64,000 bases of DNA from positions 1,918,501 to 1,982,500 of the forward strand of contig NZ_AP024620.1 in the NCBI RefSeq assembly GCF_023734095.1, read 5' to 3'. Source of the stretch: Moorella sp. Hama-1 (GTDB lineage Bacteria > Bacillota > DSM-521 > Neomoorellales > Neomoorellaceae). Below the pieces are notes generated by a model that worked only from the letters and a program-made list of their open reading frames with translations, made no database searches and was not told where the DNA came from. Positions within the stretch are counted from its first letter, which is position 1, and every line of letters starts with the position of its first letter. Position numbers and translations under genes: made by a program. Shown in pieces: positions 25,498-36,354 of this stretch.

Positions 25498-26793
25498 TCA
25501 CGCCCCGGTTGTAAAACCACTATCCCCGGTCGTAATTCCCGGCGGCACGGGTTTGGGCAGGCTCCGCAGCAGGAGGGCACCCAGGCCGGCCAGCACTGAC
25601 ATCACCGCTCCGGTCAAGAATACTGGAACCCAGCCGGTCATTTGCGCCACCAGGGCGGCCACAAAACCGCCGACGATGCCGCTGACACCCTTGGCGCTAT
25701 AAATAAAACCGTAGTTGGTAGCAGCGTAGGTGGTGCCGAAGATATCGGCATTGACGGCCGGGAAGAGAGCATAAAGCTCCCCCCAGGTGAACATAATCAG
25801 GGCAAACAGGAAAACAAACATGAAGGCATTATGGCCAATCAGCGGCACCAGGGCCATGGCCACCGCATTGATGGTAAAAGCGACGAACATGGTGTTATAC
25901 CGCCCCAGCTTGTCGGAAATCATACCCCAGATGATCCGGCCGGCACCATTAGCAATGGTATTTACTGTAGCCGCGACTACAATAATGTTGGCGGCAATGC
26001 CGGCTTCTTTACCAAAGGGGTTGGTCTGGGCGGTAACAATCATGCCGCCGGTACAGATAAACAGAAACATCAGGTAAATCAACCAGAAGTGGGCAGTCTT
26101 AAACATTTCTATCGTAGTAAAATCCCGGCGCCCGGCAGTTGCCTGCGCTCCAGCCTTGGGAGCATTACTTGGGGGAGCCTTCGGCGGGAACCGCATCATC
26201 TGGGCGGCAATCAAGGCAATAATACCCTGAATGATGCCCGTAGTCACGAAGGCGGAGTTATAACCCTGCTTTTTCAATATTATCGCGATAAAGGGTATAA
26301 ACAGGGCCGCGCCGGATCCAAAGGCAGCCGCCACCAGGCCGGAAGCCATCCCGCGTTTGGAGGCTTCAAACCACCGTACGCCGGCGGCGATGGAACCGCT
26401 GTAAATAAAAGCCGCCCCAATTCCGGCCAGGCTATAAAGTACATAGAGAGCCGTCAGGGATTTCGCGAGTCCCATTCCGCCCCAGCCAATACCAATCATC
26501 AGGGCCGCGATGGTCAGGAGCATTCTCGGGCTATACCGGTCGATAAAATAGCCGGCCACCGGTTGCCCCCAGCTTTCGAAGGCGATAAAGAGGGAGAAAC
26601 CCAGCTGCACTGCCGCTTTAGTGGCGTTAAATCCCTTCATTACTTCTGGGACAAAGAGGGTCCAGGCGTATTGCAGGTTGGCAATCATAATCATGCCAAT
26701 AATAGCTAACACCAGTTGCGTCCATTTGTTACCAATAAAAGGGCCATACGCTTCCCTGGGGTCAAGGACATTTTTCGACGGCTCAATAGCCAT
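25498..26793 (-). CDS. OxlT-like MFS transporter (oxalate:formate antiporter family)
   Basis: 431 aa with about 12 membrane segments. The N-terminal MFS loop is RYSPRMLLTIAALMIG and the family's YAWTLFVPEVMKGF start is present; IWGMISDKLGRYNT is the second-half loop. OxlT exchanges oxalate for formate. Here it lies directly downstream of oxalate oxidoreductase, behind that operon's terminator, so oxalate import is the natural role. GGGAGG precedes the ATG. Confidence 0.88.
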   Translation of the reverse strand: MAIEPSKNVLDPREAYGPFIGNKWTQLVLAIIGMIMIANLQYAWTLFVPEVMKGFNATKAAVQLGFSLFIAFESWGQPVAGYFIDRYSPRMLLTIAALMIGIGWGGMGLAKSLTALYVLYSLAGIGAAFIYSGSIAAGVRWFEASKRGMASGLVAAAFGSGAALFIPFIAIILKKQGYNSAFVTTGIIQGIIALIAAQMMRFPPKAPPSNAPKAGAQATAGRRDFTTIEMFKTAHFWLIYLMFLFICTGGMIVTAQTNPFGKEAGIAANIIVVAATVNTIANGAGRIIWGMISDKLGRYNTMFVAFTINAVAMALVPLIGHNAFMFVFLFALIMFTWGELYALFPAVNADIFGTTYAATNYGFIYSAKGVSGIVGGFVAALVAQMTGWVPVFLTGAVMSVLAGLGALLLRSLPKPVPPGITTGDSGFTTGA

Positions 26794-27060
26794 GATACCT
26801 AACCTCCCAAAAGATTTTGTTTTAATCCACGGGTTTGTCTTTCTCTATTATTGCGTCATATTTCGTTATAAATAATAAGTATATTTGGGAGGTGGAATGA
26901 TTATTAGATGTCCTCTGCCATAATTAAGTGAGCAACAATTTCGACACAATTTGCTATTTTTTCGGTCACTACAACGAAAAACATCATGCAATAACCCAAA
27001 ATATGAACTAAGGAAATACTAGCAAGTGATAAATCACAAGCAACATCATGAAATATTCCT
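26794..27060 (-). promoter_or_regulatory. AT-rich upstream region of the OxlT-like gene
   Basis: About 270 bp, much richer in AT than the surroundings, between the oxalate oxidoreductase terminator and the transporter. It should hold the transporter's promoter and operators; several TTTCG/CGAAA words occur, but I cannot fix a -35/-10 pair. Confidence 0.4.
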
Positions 27061-27090
27061 ACCCCCGGGGCGTAAATAACCCCGGGGGCA
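27061..27090 (-). terminator. Terminator of the oxalate oxidoreductase operon
   Basis: CCCCCGGGG / CCCCGGGGG stem with a 9-nt loop, just downstream of the beta-subunit stop. The T-run is weak. Confidence 0.7.
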
Positions 27091-27099
27091 GGCAGGTAT

Positions 27100-29261
<2,162 letters not shown>

Positions 29262-29282
29262 GCTATTCACCTCCTGGCTAAA

Positions 29283-30230
29283 CTAATCTTTAAAGTCTAA
29301 TTCCGGCACGTTGGTCAGCGCACCGACAGGGCAGACCGCCGTGCAAAGGCCACAGCCTTTGCAGTACTTTAGATTCCAGGCCGGCCCATCATCAGTCCGG
29401 GTGATGCAGGCATCCGGGCAGGAGATCCAGCAGGTATAGCACTCGGTGCAGACCTCCCGGTCGATTATCGGCCGCTGGATACGCCAGCCGCCGGTGATCA
29501 TGCCCTCATTTTCGCAGACCGGCGAGGGCACCGTGCCGGCGAAGGGCATTTGGCGCAGTAACTCCGTGGCCGATACAGCCACCTCTTCTACTGCCTCGTG
29601 GGGTGGTAGCTGACGCACCTGGGCTTCGGCAAAACCGCGCCGCATGGCGGCCGGGTTCTTAACGACGCTGGCCAGGTTCTCAATATCCACAATCCCGGTA
29701 GCCTTCGCCACCGCGCCGGCAATGGGCGCTGCGATCCCGGCACCAATACCAGTGGCATCAGTGGCTCCCTCGGCTCCGGACAGAGTCCTAACGGCACTGG
29801 CCATACTGTTGGCATCGACCGTTACAACCTGGGCCAGGTTCCCGGTATCCCCCAGGAATTCCAGGATGGTATCGATGGAGCGTTTTGTATTGACCACCAG
29901 GGTGCTGCCGGGTCGGATACCCTTCAGGACGGGGGCCCGCTTGATCAATGCTTCCTCAATAACCACGACAATATCGGGGGTCTCATTCTCATAGACATAC
30001 TTGCTTTCAATGGGATCGCTGCTGATACGGGCATAGGCCCGGACCGGAACATAGACCCTGTCGGGAAGGTCAACATAGTTCTCCCAAGCCTGGACATACT
30101 TGCCCTCTTTGGCGGCCGCTTCGGTCAGAGCGACCACGATATCGCGGGCGTCCTTATTCATGACCACGCCCCGGGCCCAAACAGTAATCTGTTTGAGATT
30201 GGGTTCGGCAAAGAGATCTTTCGTGGACAA
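29283..30230 (-). CDS. Oxalate oxidoreductase, fused gamma-delta subunit
   Basis: 315 aa. Residues about 1-190 form the gamma domain (ITVWARGVVMNKDARDIVV). The C-terminal delta part is a two-cluster ferredoxin with CTECYTCWISCPDAC and CKGCGLCTAVCPVG. It moves electrons from TPP to external ferredoxin. First gene of the three-gene operon. The TTG start is supported by AAAGGAGG 9 nt upstream. The N-terminal domain is unusually short on the Gly motif typical of pyruvate enzymes. Confidence 0.92.
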   Translation of the reverse strand: MSTKDLFAEPNLKQITVWARGVVMNKDARDIVVALTEAAAKEGKYVQAWENYVDLPDRVYVPVRAYARISSDPIESKYVYENETPDIVVVIEEALIKRAPVLKGIRPGSTLVVNTKRSIDTILEFLGDTGNLAQVVTVDANSMASAVRTLSGAEGATDATGIGAGIAAPIAGAVAKATGIVDIENLASVVKNPAAMRRGFAEAQVRQLPPHEAVEEVAVSATELLRQMPFAGTVPSPVCENEGMITGGWRIQRPIIDREVCTECYTCWISCPDACITRTDDGPAWNLKYCKGCGLCTAVCPVGALTNVPELDFKD

Positions 30231-30385
30231 CTTAACCTTCCTCCTTTCTGGCCAATCAGTGTCGCAATCCGCTCGGCTCCCTGTTATTTTGAGAGCCCCC
30301 GGGGATCGGTAACCGGTCTACCCGGGCTTCTTCCAGGAACAGCATCTGCGCCTATCCGGAAACTCCTCTTGAACTTCTGTTATCC

Positions 30386-32581
30386 TCACCTCCCGGCCCG
30401 GGCCAATACCCCGGCATTAGGGTTATTCCAGACGGGGCGGAGGGTGGTATTATCCGCCCCGGTCCGTGCTTGATGTTTTTCGGCCTGGATTTCGGCCAGG
30501 GCCTGCTCCAGGTGCCTGGTCCTGAGGAGCTTTTCCTGGCCCTCCCTGGCGGCTATGTAGTCGCCGATGGCCAGGAGGGCCGCCCTCTTACATAAGGCCT
30601 CAATCTCTGACCCCACCAGGCCTTCGGCCGCCAGGGCCAGGGCGTCTAGATTAAGGTCCGGCTCCACCGGGCGGTTGCGGAGATAGACATGGAAAATCTC
30701 CTTCCGGGCCTCCTGATCCGGATAGGGGAAGACCAGGATTTGATCGAACCGGCCCGGCCTGAGCACCGCCGGATCAATCATATCGATCCGGTTGGTGGCA
30801 CCCAGGACTATGACCTCCCGCAGGTCTTCCAGCCCATCTAACTCCATTAAGAACTGGGAGACCAGGCGACTGCCGGCACTGCTGCCCTCGCCGCCCTTCC
30901 GGGCCGGAACCAGGGCGTCCAGTTCATCGAAAAAGAGGAGGCAGGGAGAGGCCTGGCGGGCTTTGCGAAAAACTTCATGGAGGGTCTTTTCCGCCTCCCC
31001 CCACCAGTGGGAAAAGAGGAGGGAACTATTGACCGGTATAAAATTGATCCCACTTTCCCGGGCCAGGGCGCGGGCGACCAGGGTCTTACCCGTTCCCGGG
31101 GGCCCGGAAAGGAGGATGCCCCGGGGGCTTTGCAGCGCAAACTGCCGGAAAATCTCTGGATATTGTAAGGGCCACTCAACCATAGCCCGTAAGCGCTGTT
31201 TTATCTCTTCCAGGCCGCCGATGTCCTGCCAGGTGGCGTCAGGGATCTCCATGGCGAATTCCCTGGTAGCCGAGGGCTCAACCTCCGTCAGGGCGTCGAG
31301 GAAATCCCGCATATTCACCTGCAGTTCCAGGTCTTCCAGATGGTCGTTACCCAGCTGGAAGCCAGCCAGACCCCGGCGTAGGGCGTACATGCCGGCTTCC
31401 CGGCAGAGGGCGGCCAGGTCGGCACCGACAAACCCGTGAGTTATGGCCGCCAGCCGGTCCAGGGAGACATCGTCAGCCAGGGACATGCCCCGGGTGTGAA
31501 TCTGCAGGATCTCCCGCCGGCCCCTCTGGTCGGGCACGTTAATGGCTATTTCCCGGTCAAAACGCCCCGGTCGCCGTAGGGCCGGGTCGACCAGATCGGG
31601 AATATTTGTGGCGGCAATCACAATTACATGGCCACGGGATTCCAACCCGTCCATCAAGGCCAGGAGCTGGGCAACCACCCGTTTTTCTACATCGCCGTGG
31701 ACATCGGCCCGGCGGGGGGCCAGGGCATCGATTTCATCCAGGAAGATAATGCTCGGGGCTTTCTTCCGGGCTTCATCAAAGACCTGGCGCAGGCGGGCTT
31801 CGCTTTCGCCGTAGTATTTATGCATGATCTCCGGGCCATTGACGTGGATGAAGTGGGCCTCCGTCTCTGAAGCTACGGCCCGGGCAATCAGGGTTTTACC
31901 TGTACCAGGAGCACCGTGCAACAGGATGCCCTTGGGGGCTTCCACCCCCAGGCGCCGGAAGAGTTGCGGGTATTTTAATGGTAATTCGATAATTTCCCGT
32001 ACCCGGCGGACTTCTTTGGCCAGGCCGCCAATATCCTCGTAGGTAACCTTTTGGCCTTGACCTTCGGTTGTTTCTCCACCCTTAAAGCGTACCGCCGTAT
32101 CCCGGGTAATGATTACAGCCCCCCGGGGTGCCGCTCCCTCAACGGTAAAGGCTTCATCGTTACCGCTGAACTGGGGAATGGTTACCTGATCCCCCGGGAC
32201 TACGGCCCGGCCTATCAGGTGCTTTTTCAAGTAGACAATCTCGTGGTCGCCGCCCATGGTCCAGCCGGGCAAGACCGGAGCCAGGACCACAGTCCGGGCC
32301 GCCTGCCAATCCGTGGGGGTGAGGGTCACGCCTTCACCGATGCTGACCCGGGCGTTTTGGCGCTGGAGGCCGTCCATCTGGATGTTCCCCGGCGGGCAAC
32401 CATCCTGAAAGGCGGGCATCACCCGGGCGACGGTCTGGCGCTTACCGGTAATGGCGACTACATCATTGGGCTGCAAACCCAATTCTTCCATCACCGATGT
32501 CAATACCCGTACTATCCCTTTGCGGGCATCCTCCACCATGCCCTCACAAACACGGAGTTTAACGGCCTGCTCTTCCGGCAT
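30386..32581 (-). CDS. Cdc48/VAT-type AAA+ ATPase (two AAA domains)
   Basis: 731 aa. An N-terminal double-psi barrel/VAT-N-like domain (residues about 1-170) precedes D1 (Walker A HGAPGTGKTLIARAVASE, Walker B IIFLDEIDALAPRR) and D2 (SGPPGTGKTLVARALARESG, LLFFDELDALVPAR), each with Arg fingers (LRRPGRFDREI; LRPGRFDQI). Typical of archaea and rarer in bacteria. It is an unfoldase/segregase. The ATG at 32581 has AAGGAG 9 nt upstream. It lies upstream of oxalate oxidoreductase in the same direction with a 150-bp gap. Confidence 0.92.
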   Translation of the reverse strand: MPEEQAVKLRVCEGMVEDARKGIVRVLTSVMEELGLQPNDVVAITGKRQTVARVMPAFQDGCPPGNIQMDGLQRQNARVSIGEGVTLTPTDWQAARTVVLAPVLPGWTMGGDHEIVYLKKHLIGRAVVPGDQVTIPQFSGNDEAFTVEGAAPRGAVIITRDTAVRFKGGETTEGQGQKVTYEDIGGLAKEVRRVREIIELPLKYPQLFRRLGVEAPKGILLHGAPGTGKTLIARAVASETEAHFIHVNGPEIMHKYYGESEARLRQVFDEARKKAPSIIFLDEIDALAPRRADVHGDVEKRVVAQLLALMDGLESRGHVIVIAATNIPDLVDPALRRPGRFDREIAINVPDQRGRREILQIHTRGMSLADDVSLDRLAAITHGFVGADLAALCREAGMYALRRGLAGFQLGNDHLEDLELQVNMRDFLDALTEVEPSATREFAMEIPDATWQDIGGLEEIKQRLRAMVEWPLQYPEIFRQFALQSPRGILLSGPPGTGKTLVARALARESGINFIPVNSSLLFSHWWGEAEKTLHEVFRKARQASPCLLFFDELDALVPARKGGEGSSAGSRLVSQFLMELDGLEDLREVIVLGATNRIDMIDPAVLRPGRFDQILVFPYPDQEARKEIFHVYLRNRPVEPDLNLDALALAAEGLVGSEIEALCKRAALLAIGDYIAAREGQEKLLRTRHLEQALAEIQAEKHQARTGADNTTLRPVWNNPNAGVLARAGR

Positions 32582-32783
32582 CCAGCACAACTCCTTCACT
32601 CAAGGCCTTCTGGTATACGGTATACCTTATCTTTAGATAAAAATTTTAATCTTGCTTGATCAGGTCCCTCTGATTTATCGCCAACCCCTTTCTAGTAAAC
32701 ATAAAGTCAATTGCCTTGGGATTTTCTTTTTGTCCCCCTAGTCATCCTTTGGTTTTTGGTATACCCTGTTTGCTTGTTATAAA

Positions 32784-32812
32784 TTATTCGACGTCTCTTC
32801 TGGGATTCCTGC
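32784..32812 (-). promoter_or_regulatory. Sigma-H-like promoter of the AAA ATPase
   Basis: Minus strand GCAGGAATC, 11 nt, GTCGAATAA, about 200 bp upstream of the ATPase start and just past the stop of the GntR gene. Confidence 0.6.
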
Positions 32813-32833
32813 TGGTTCCCGGCGACTTTTTCG

Positions 32834-33529
32834 TTAAATAATGGTATTTTTTTGATCCCTTAAAGCCAGCTGGACAAAATAGGCATGGCGGGAGTTTTCA
32901 ATATGCTGCCGGGCCAGACGTTCAGCCTTATCCCCGTCGCCTTTACTGAGGGCCTCAAGGATTTCCCGGTGCTCCCTGGTGGCGGCCCGTAACCGGCCTG
33001 GTACACTGTAACCTATTTTCGTAAAACCAACAATATAGTCACGCAGGTTATGAATCATCTGGTGCAAGCGTGGGCTCTCGGCGGCAGTCCAGATAGTTTC
33101 ATTGAATTCCACGTGCAATTCCTGGAACCGCTCATGGTCGTCGCTTTCGCAGGCCCTTTCCATGGCGCCGACAACCTCGTTTAATTTCCGTAACTGGGCC
33201 AGGTTGATATGTTCCGCCGCCAGCCTGGCTGCCAGTCCCTCCAGGACGGCGCGGATGCTGTAGACCTCAAAGGCCTCCCGGCTGGACATGCGGGCCACCA
33301 CTACTCCCCGGCGGGGCTGGTGCTCGACCAGGCCCTCCAACTCCAGCTTGCGGATGGCCTCCCGCACCGGTGTCCGGCTGACCCCCAGTTGTCGGGCTAT
33401 TTTGCGCTCCACCAGGCGCGTGCCCGATTCCAGGCGCCCGGTGAGGATGGCTTCCCGCAAAGCCTGGTAGGCTTCCTGGCGCACTTGCTGGTAGTTGTCA
33501 AAGTTGATAGGTTCAAGTAAGGTTTCCAT
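32834..33529 (-). CDS. GntR family regulator, FadR/FCD type
   Basis: 231 aa. Winged helix (YQALREAILTGRLESGTRLVER ... LGVSRTPVREAIRKLELEGLV) and an FCD ligand domain with metal-binding His/Asp (ELHVEFNETIW; ATREHREILEAL). FCD regulators sense small carboxylates. Its position upstream of the ATPase and oxalate operon makes oxalate or a related acid a reasonable ligand, but this is inference. The ATG at 33529 is chosen for its AGGGGG site; a 24-codon in-frame extension has none. Confidence 0.9.
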   Translation of the reverse strand: METLLEPINFDNYQQVRQEAYQALREAILTGRLESGTRLVERKIARQLGVSRTPVREAIRKLELEGLVEHQPRRGVVVARMSSREAFEVYSIRAVLEGLAARLAAEHINLAQLRKLNEVVGAMERACESDDHERFQELHVEFNETIWTAAESPRLHQMIHNLRDYIVGFTKIGYSVPGRLRAATREHREILEALSKGDGDKAERLARQHIENSRHAYFVQLALRDQKNTII

Positions 33530-33827
33530 TGTGTAACCCCCTGCGTTTATTGCTGTAGAGAATGCCGCCAGTCCTTTAAAGAAGATAAAAGGGACTGTCA
33601 TTGGGATACCTTAACATAAAATTAACACACTTCTGCCCGAATTACAAGGGGTGAAATAGATTAAAACAACACTTCGCTATAGGTATATTAATCGGTGGCG
33701 GTGTAAACTACTCCACTATTTCCCTGTTTAGATAGCGGGATGAAGGTTGATAGGCTAATCACAAATGGCCAGGATTGTAATAAGTTTTGTGGGCCCAAAC
33801 GGCACTCCTAACTTTGTTTGACAGGGA
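33530..33827. other. Divergent intergenic region, GntR and fmdB genes
   Basis: About 300 bp between divergent genes. Apart from the fmdB promoter at its right end, no gene or RNA is recognised. It should contain the GntR promoter. Confidence 0.4.
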
Positions 33828-33846
33828 TCCTGCCAGTTGTTAAAAT
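33828..33846 (+). promoter_or_regulatory. Sigma-A promoter of fmdB-HEAT unit
   Basis: TTGACA at 33828-33833, 17-nt spacer, TAAAAT at 33841?-33846 by the window numbering, about 50 bp before the fmdB ATG. The -35 is a perfect consensus; the spacer covers 33834-33840 plus the following bases up to the -10 as written in the sequence. Confidence 0.4.
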
Positions 33847-33898
33847 AAAACCGTAACGTTAGGTTAAAGCCAGGAATTAAAGAAAGGAATAGAGATCA

Positions 33899-34144
33899 AT
33901 GCCAGTTTATGAGTTTCGCTGTCTGGAATGCGGCCAGCTCCTGGAAAAGAGGTTTACCCGTTTTAACGAAAAGATTGAACTTCGCTGTCCCCACTGTCAA
34001 TCCTCTTCCCTGGAACGGGTCATCAGTAAGGTTAACTTTATCACGCGTTCCGGTAGCAGCCGGTCCAAACCAACGTTAACAACTAAATCATGTCAACCGG
34101 GGAGCAAATGCATGACCCTGGATATCCCCGGTGCTGATGAATAA
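33899..34144 (+). CDS. FmdB family zinc ribbon protein
   Basis: 81 aa. Begins MPVYEFRCLECGQLLEKRFT and carries the second Cys pair in RCPHCQSSSLERVIS, the standard CXXC-CXXC zinc ribbon of putative FmdB regulators. The C-terminal tail has extra Cys (KSCQPGSKCMT). Its stop codon overlaps the next ATG (TAATG), so the two are coupled. The function is unknown; genes of this type recur near sulfite-reduction genes. Confidence 0.88.
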   Translation: MPVYEFRCLECGQLLEKRFTRFNEKIELRCPHCQSSSLERVISKVNFITRSGSSRSKPTLTTKSCQPGSKCMTLDIPGADE

Positions 34145-35280
34145 TGGAGCCGCTGGCAGTACAAGAGCCTGTCCGGGAGCCCACCTGTCCCTTCTGCGGC
34201 CTGCCTGTTGAACGCCCGCGGGAGCTGGCAACCCATCGTCCCGGCGAGATGCCCGTAGGGGCCTGCACCTGCGGCGCCGTGTACGCCTGCGATGTAACCG
34301 GGTACAACCAGGGAGCCGCTTTTATCGAAGCCCTGGTCTTTGGCTGTAACCAGGACTGGGATCTGGCCTGGGAACTGTTGCCGGAAGAGGATTACCTGGT
34401 AAAAACAGTAGAAAATTATGATTACGAGACCCATCTCATTATCCCGGGCCGTTCCCAGGACGGTCGCCGGATTAGTGGAATCCTTTATTTTGTTCGCCTG
34501 CAACCGGATATCCGGGAGGTAACAGCGCCCGGGGTGCGGGGGAAATTAAATCAAGCCGCCACCCTTTCCCGCCGGGAAGGGGAAGACCGGGGGCATCCCC
34601 CTGGTGCCAGGCAGTATAACAAAGGGGAGATTGCCGGGTTGGTAAGGGAGTACCGCGTCCCTCCCCTGTTGGCCATTGCCCGGCAGGACAGGCGGGTTAT
34701 AAACGACCTCCAGCGGCTTCTCTATGCAACTGAAGAACTCCTGCGTCTCCGGGCCGCCGATATTTTGGGCCAGGTCGCGGCCATCATAGCAGCCAGGGAC
34801 CCGGAGATTATTGCCAACCTCCTCCAGCGTCTTCTGGCCTCAGTCAGCGATCCCGGGGCCGCCGGCTGGGGAGCCGTTGACGCCATGGGGGAAATTATCG
34901 CCGGTACTCCGGCCGTCTATGCCGGCTATATCCCCCAGTTATATGCCTTCCTGGAGGATCCCGCCCTGCGTTCCCGGGTATTACGGGCCCTGGGCCGGAT
35001 TACTCGGGTTAAACCGGAACTCCTGCAGGGAGCCGCCCTGCATTTCCTATCCTACCTTAAAGATCGGGACCCGGAGGTCAGGGGCTATGCCGCTGTTCTC
35101 CTGGGCCATCTGGGTACAGGAGCGGCCCGGGAGGATTTAAAACGCCTGGCTGGCGACAACTTTATAATTGGCGTTTATCATGAGGGTGTTATTGAAGAGC
35201 ATACAGTCGGGGAACTGGCCACTGCGGCCCTGGCCGGGTTACGTCCCCCCCTGCCCCCCGGGCCTGCCGCCGGGGTCTGA
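34144..35280 (+). CDS. DVU0298-like HEAT-repeat protein
   Basis: 378 aa. The N-terminal zinc-type segment (CPFCGLPVERPRELATHRPG, then ACTCGAVYACD) is followed by a mixed domain and C-terminal HEAT-like helical repeats (RLRAADILGQVAA, RSRVLRALGRITR, EVRGYAAVLLGHLG). It resembles the DVU0298 family found in sulfate reducers, whose role is unknown. Translation is coupled to fmdB, and it lies next to the dsr block on the opposite strand. Confidence 0.8.
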   Translation: MEPLAVQEPVREPTCPFCGLPVERPRELATHRPGEMPVGACTCGAVYACDVTGYNQGAAFIEALVFGCNQDWDLAWELLPEEDYLVKTVENYDYETHLIIPGRSQDGRRISGILYFVRLQPDIREVTAPGVRGKLNQAATLSRREGEDRGHPPGARQYNKGEIAGLVREYRVPPLLAIARQDRRVINDLQRLLYATEELLRLRAADILGQVAAIIAARDPEIIANLLQRLLASVSDPGAAGWGAVDAMGEIIAGTPAVYAGYIPQLYAFLEDPALRSRVLRALGRITRVKPELLQGAALHFLSYLKDRDPEVRGYAAVLLGHLGTGAAREDLKRLAGDNFIIGVYHEGVIEEHTVGELATAALAGLRPPLPPGPAAGV

Positions 35281-35325
35281 CCTTGCTGTAGAGCTGTTTT
35301 CACTCCTCCGGTGCCGGCAGGAAAA

Positions 35326-35349
35326 AGCCCTCCTGCCGCGGGGAGGGCT
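35326..35349. terminator. Bidirectional terminator between the HEAT and TPR genes
   Basis: AGCCCTCC / GGAGGGCT stem. On the minus strand it is followed by TTTTTCC, on the plus strand by TATTT. It overlaps the stop codon of the TPR gene. Confidence 0.8.
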
Positions 35350-35975
35350 TATTTCCGGCGGTAGGGTTGAAGCTTGCTCAGGAACTCGGGGTGGACGGCA
35401 AAACCGAGTTCCCCGGCCCGGTCCACGTGTTCGATGGCCCGGTCGTAGTCGCCTTTAAGATAATAGGCGTAGGCCAGGTTATTATGACCCAGGGCGAAAT
35501 CGGGGGCGATTTCCAGGAGCTTCTGGCCGGTAGCAATGGCTTTTTCCACTTCGCCCTTCTGGAGGTAGGCGTTGACCAGGTTGTTCCAGGCCTGCACGAT
35601 CCGCGGGTTCAAGGTGAGGGCCTTCTCCGAGGCGGCGATGGCTTCATCTGTCTTCCCCATCTGGGCGTAGGCGAAACCCAGGTTGGCGTAACCCCGGGCA
35701 TAACGGGGTTCAATGGCAATGGCCTGTTGATTGGCCTCAACTACCTTCGCCAGATCTCCCAACTGAAAGTAAATATAACCCAGGTTCACATAAGCTTCAA
35801 ACATCCGGCCGCTATTGGCAATGGCCTCCTCAAAGGCGGCAATAGCCTCCGGATATCTCCCCTGCTCCATGTAGGAAACTCCCAGGTTATACTGGGCGCT
35901 GGCGCAACCAGGGTTCTCCGCCAGCCGCGCCTTTTGCTCCCCGATAAAATCCTCAAAATCCCGGGGACCCTGCAT
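35349..35975 (-). CDS. TPR-repeat protein
   Basis: 208 aa made almost wholly of tetratricopeptide repeats (about five: SAQYNLGVSYMEQGRYPEAI, EAYVNLGYIYFQLGDLAKVV, GYANLGFAYAQMGKTDEAI and so on). A cytosolic protein-protein adaptor with no catalytic domain. The start at 35975 has AGAGGGG 8 nt upstream. It is last in the dsrA-dsrB-dsrD direction, so it may be co-transcribed and act in assembly of the sulfite reductase system. Confidence 0.88.
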   Translation of the reverse strand: MQGPRDFEDFIGEQKARLAENPGCASAQYNLGVSYMEQGRYPEAIAAFEEAIANSGRMFEAYVNLGYIYFQLGDLAKVVEANQQAIAIEPRYARGYANLGFAYAQMGKTDEAIAASEKALTLNPRIVQAWNNLVNAYLQKGEVEKAIATGQKLLEIAPDFALGHNNLAYAYYLKGDYDRAIEHVDRAGELGFAVHPEFLSKLQPYRRK

Positions 35976-36092
35976 AACAACCACCCCTCTTTTGGCGGGT
36001 TAAAGCTAAAGAGAGGCCGCCCAGTACTAAGAGGCTGCCTCTCTTTTCTCATATTCGTTAGCGACGAACCGCCATTCATGGGCGGCTCCCCT

Positions 36093-36326
36093 TTACTCGT
36101 CCTCGGTAATACCCCGGCCCTTTAAGCCGTACATGGTGGTACTCCCGGTGGAGAAGTAGATTAGCTTCTCTTCGTTGACCAGTTCGGTAGCGGCCTTCTT
36201 AATCTCCCGGGCTTTAGCTTCCGGGAATTTCTCCTGGACGGCGCGCTCCAGGTCTTTAAAGTAGAACTTGCTCTTCTTGCTAGCAGCGGCAAACTCCAGG
36301 ATCGCTGCCTTGATCTCTTCCATCAT
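36093..36326 (-). CDS. dsrD: Dissimilatory sulfite reductase accessory protein DsrD
   Basis: 77 aa winged-helix protein, the usual size. The core KSKFYFKDLERAVQEKFPEA and the YFSTGSTTMYGLKGRG end fit DsrD. DsrD is confined to reductive-type Dsr systems and is reported to stimulate DsrAB. It follows dsrB by 28 bp, the standard dsrABD order, which supports sulfite reduction rather than sulfur oxidation. Confidence 0.92.
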   Translation of the reverse strand: MMEEIKAAILEFAAASKKSKFYFKDLERAVQEKFPEAKAREIKKAATELVNEEKLIYFSTGSTTMYGLKGRGITEDE

Positions 36327-36354
36327 GGTTATTACCCCTTTCCCTCAGGCAGGT

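Noticed and set aside
25642-26709. 355-codon plus-strand frame opposite the OxlT-like gene
   Set aside because: Antisense shadow of a clear transporter; His/Gly/Asn-rich with no family and no ribosome site.
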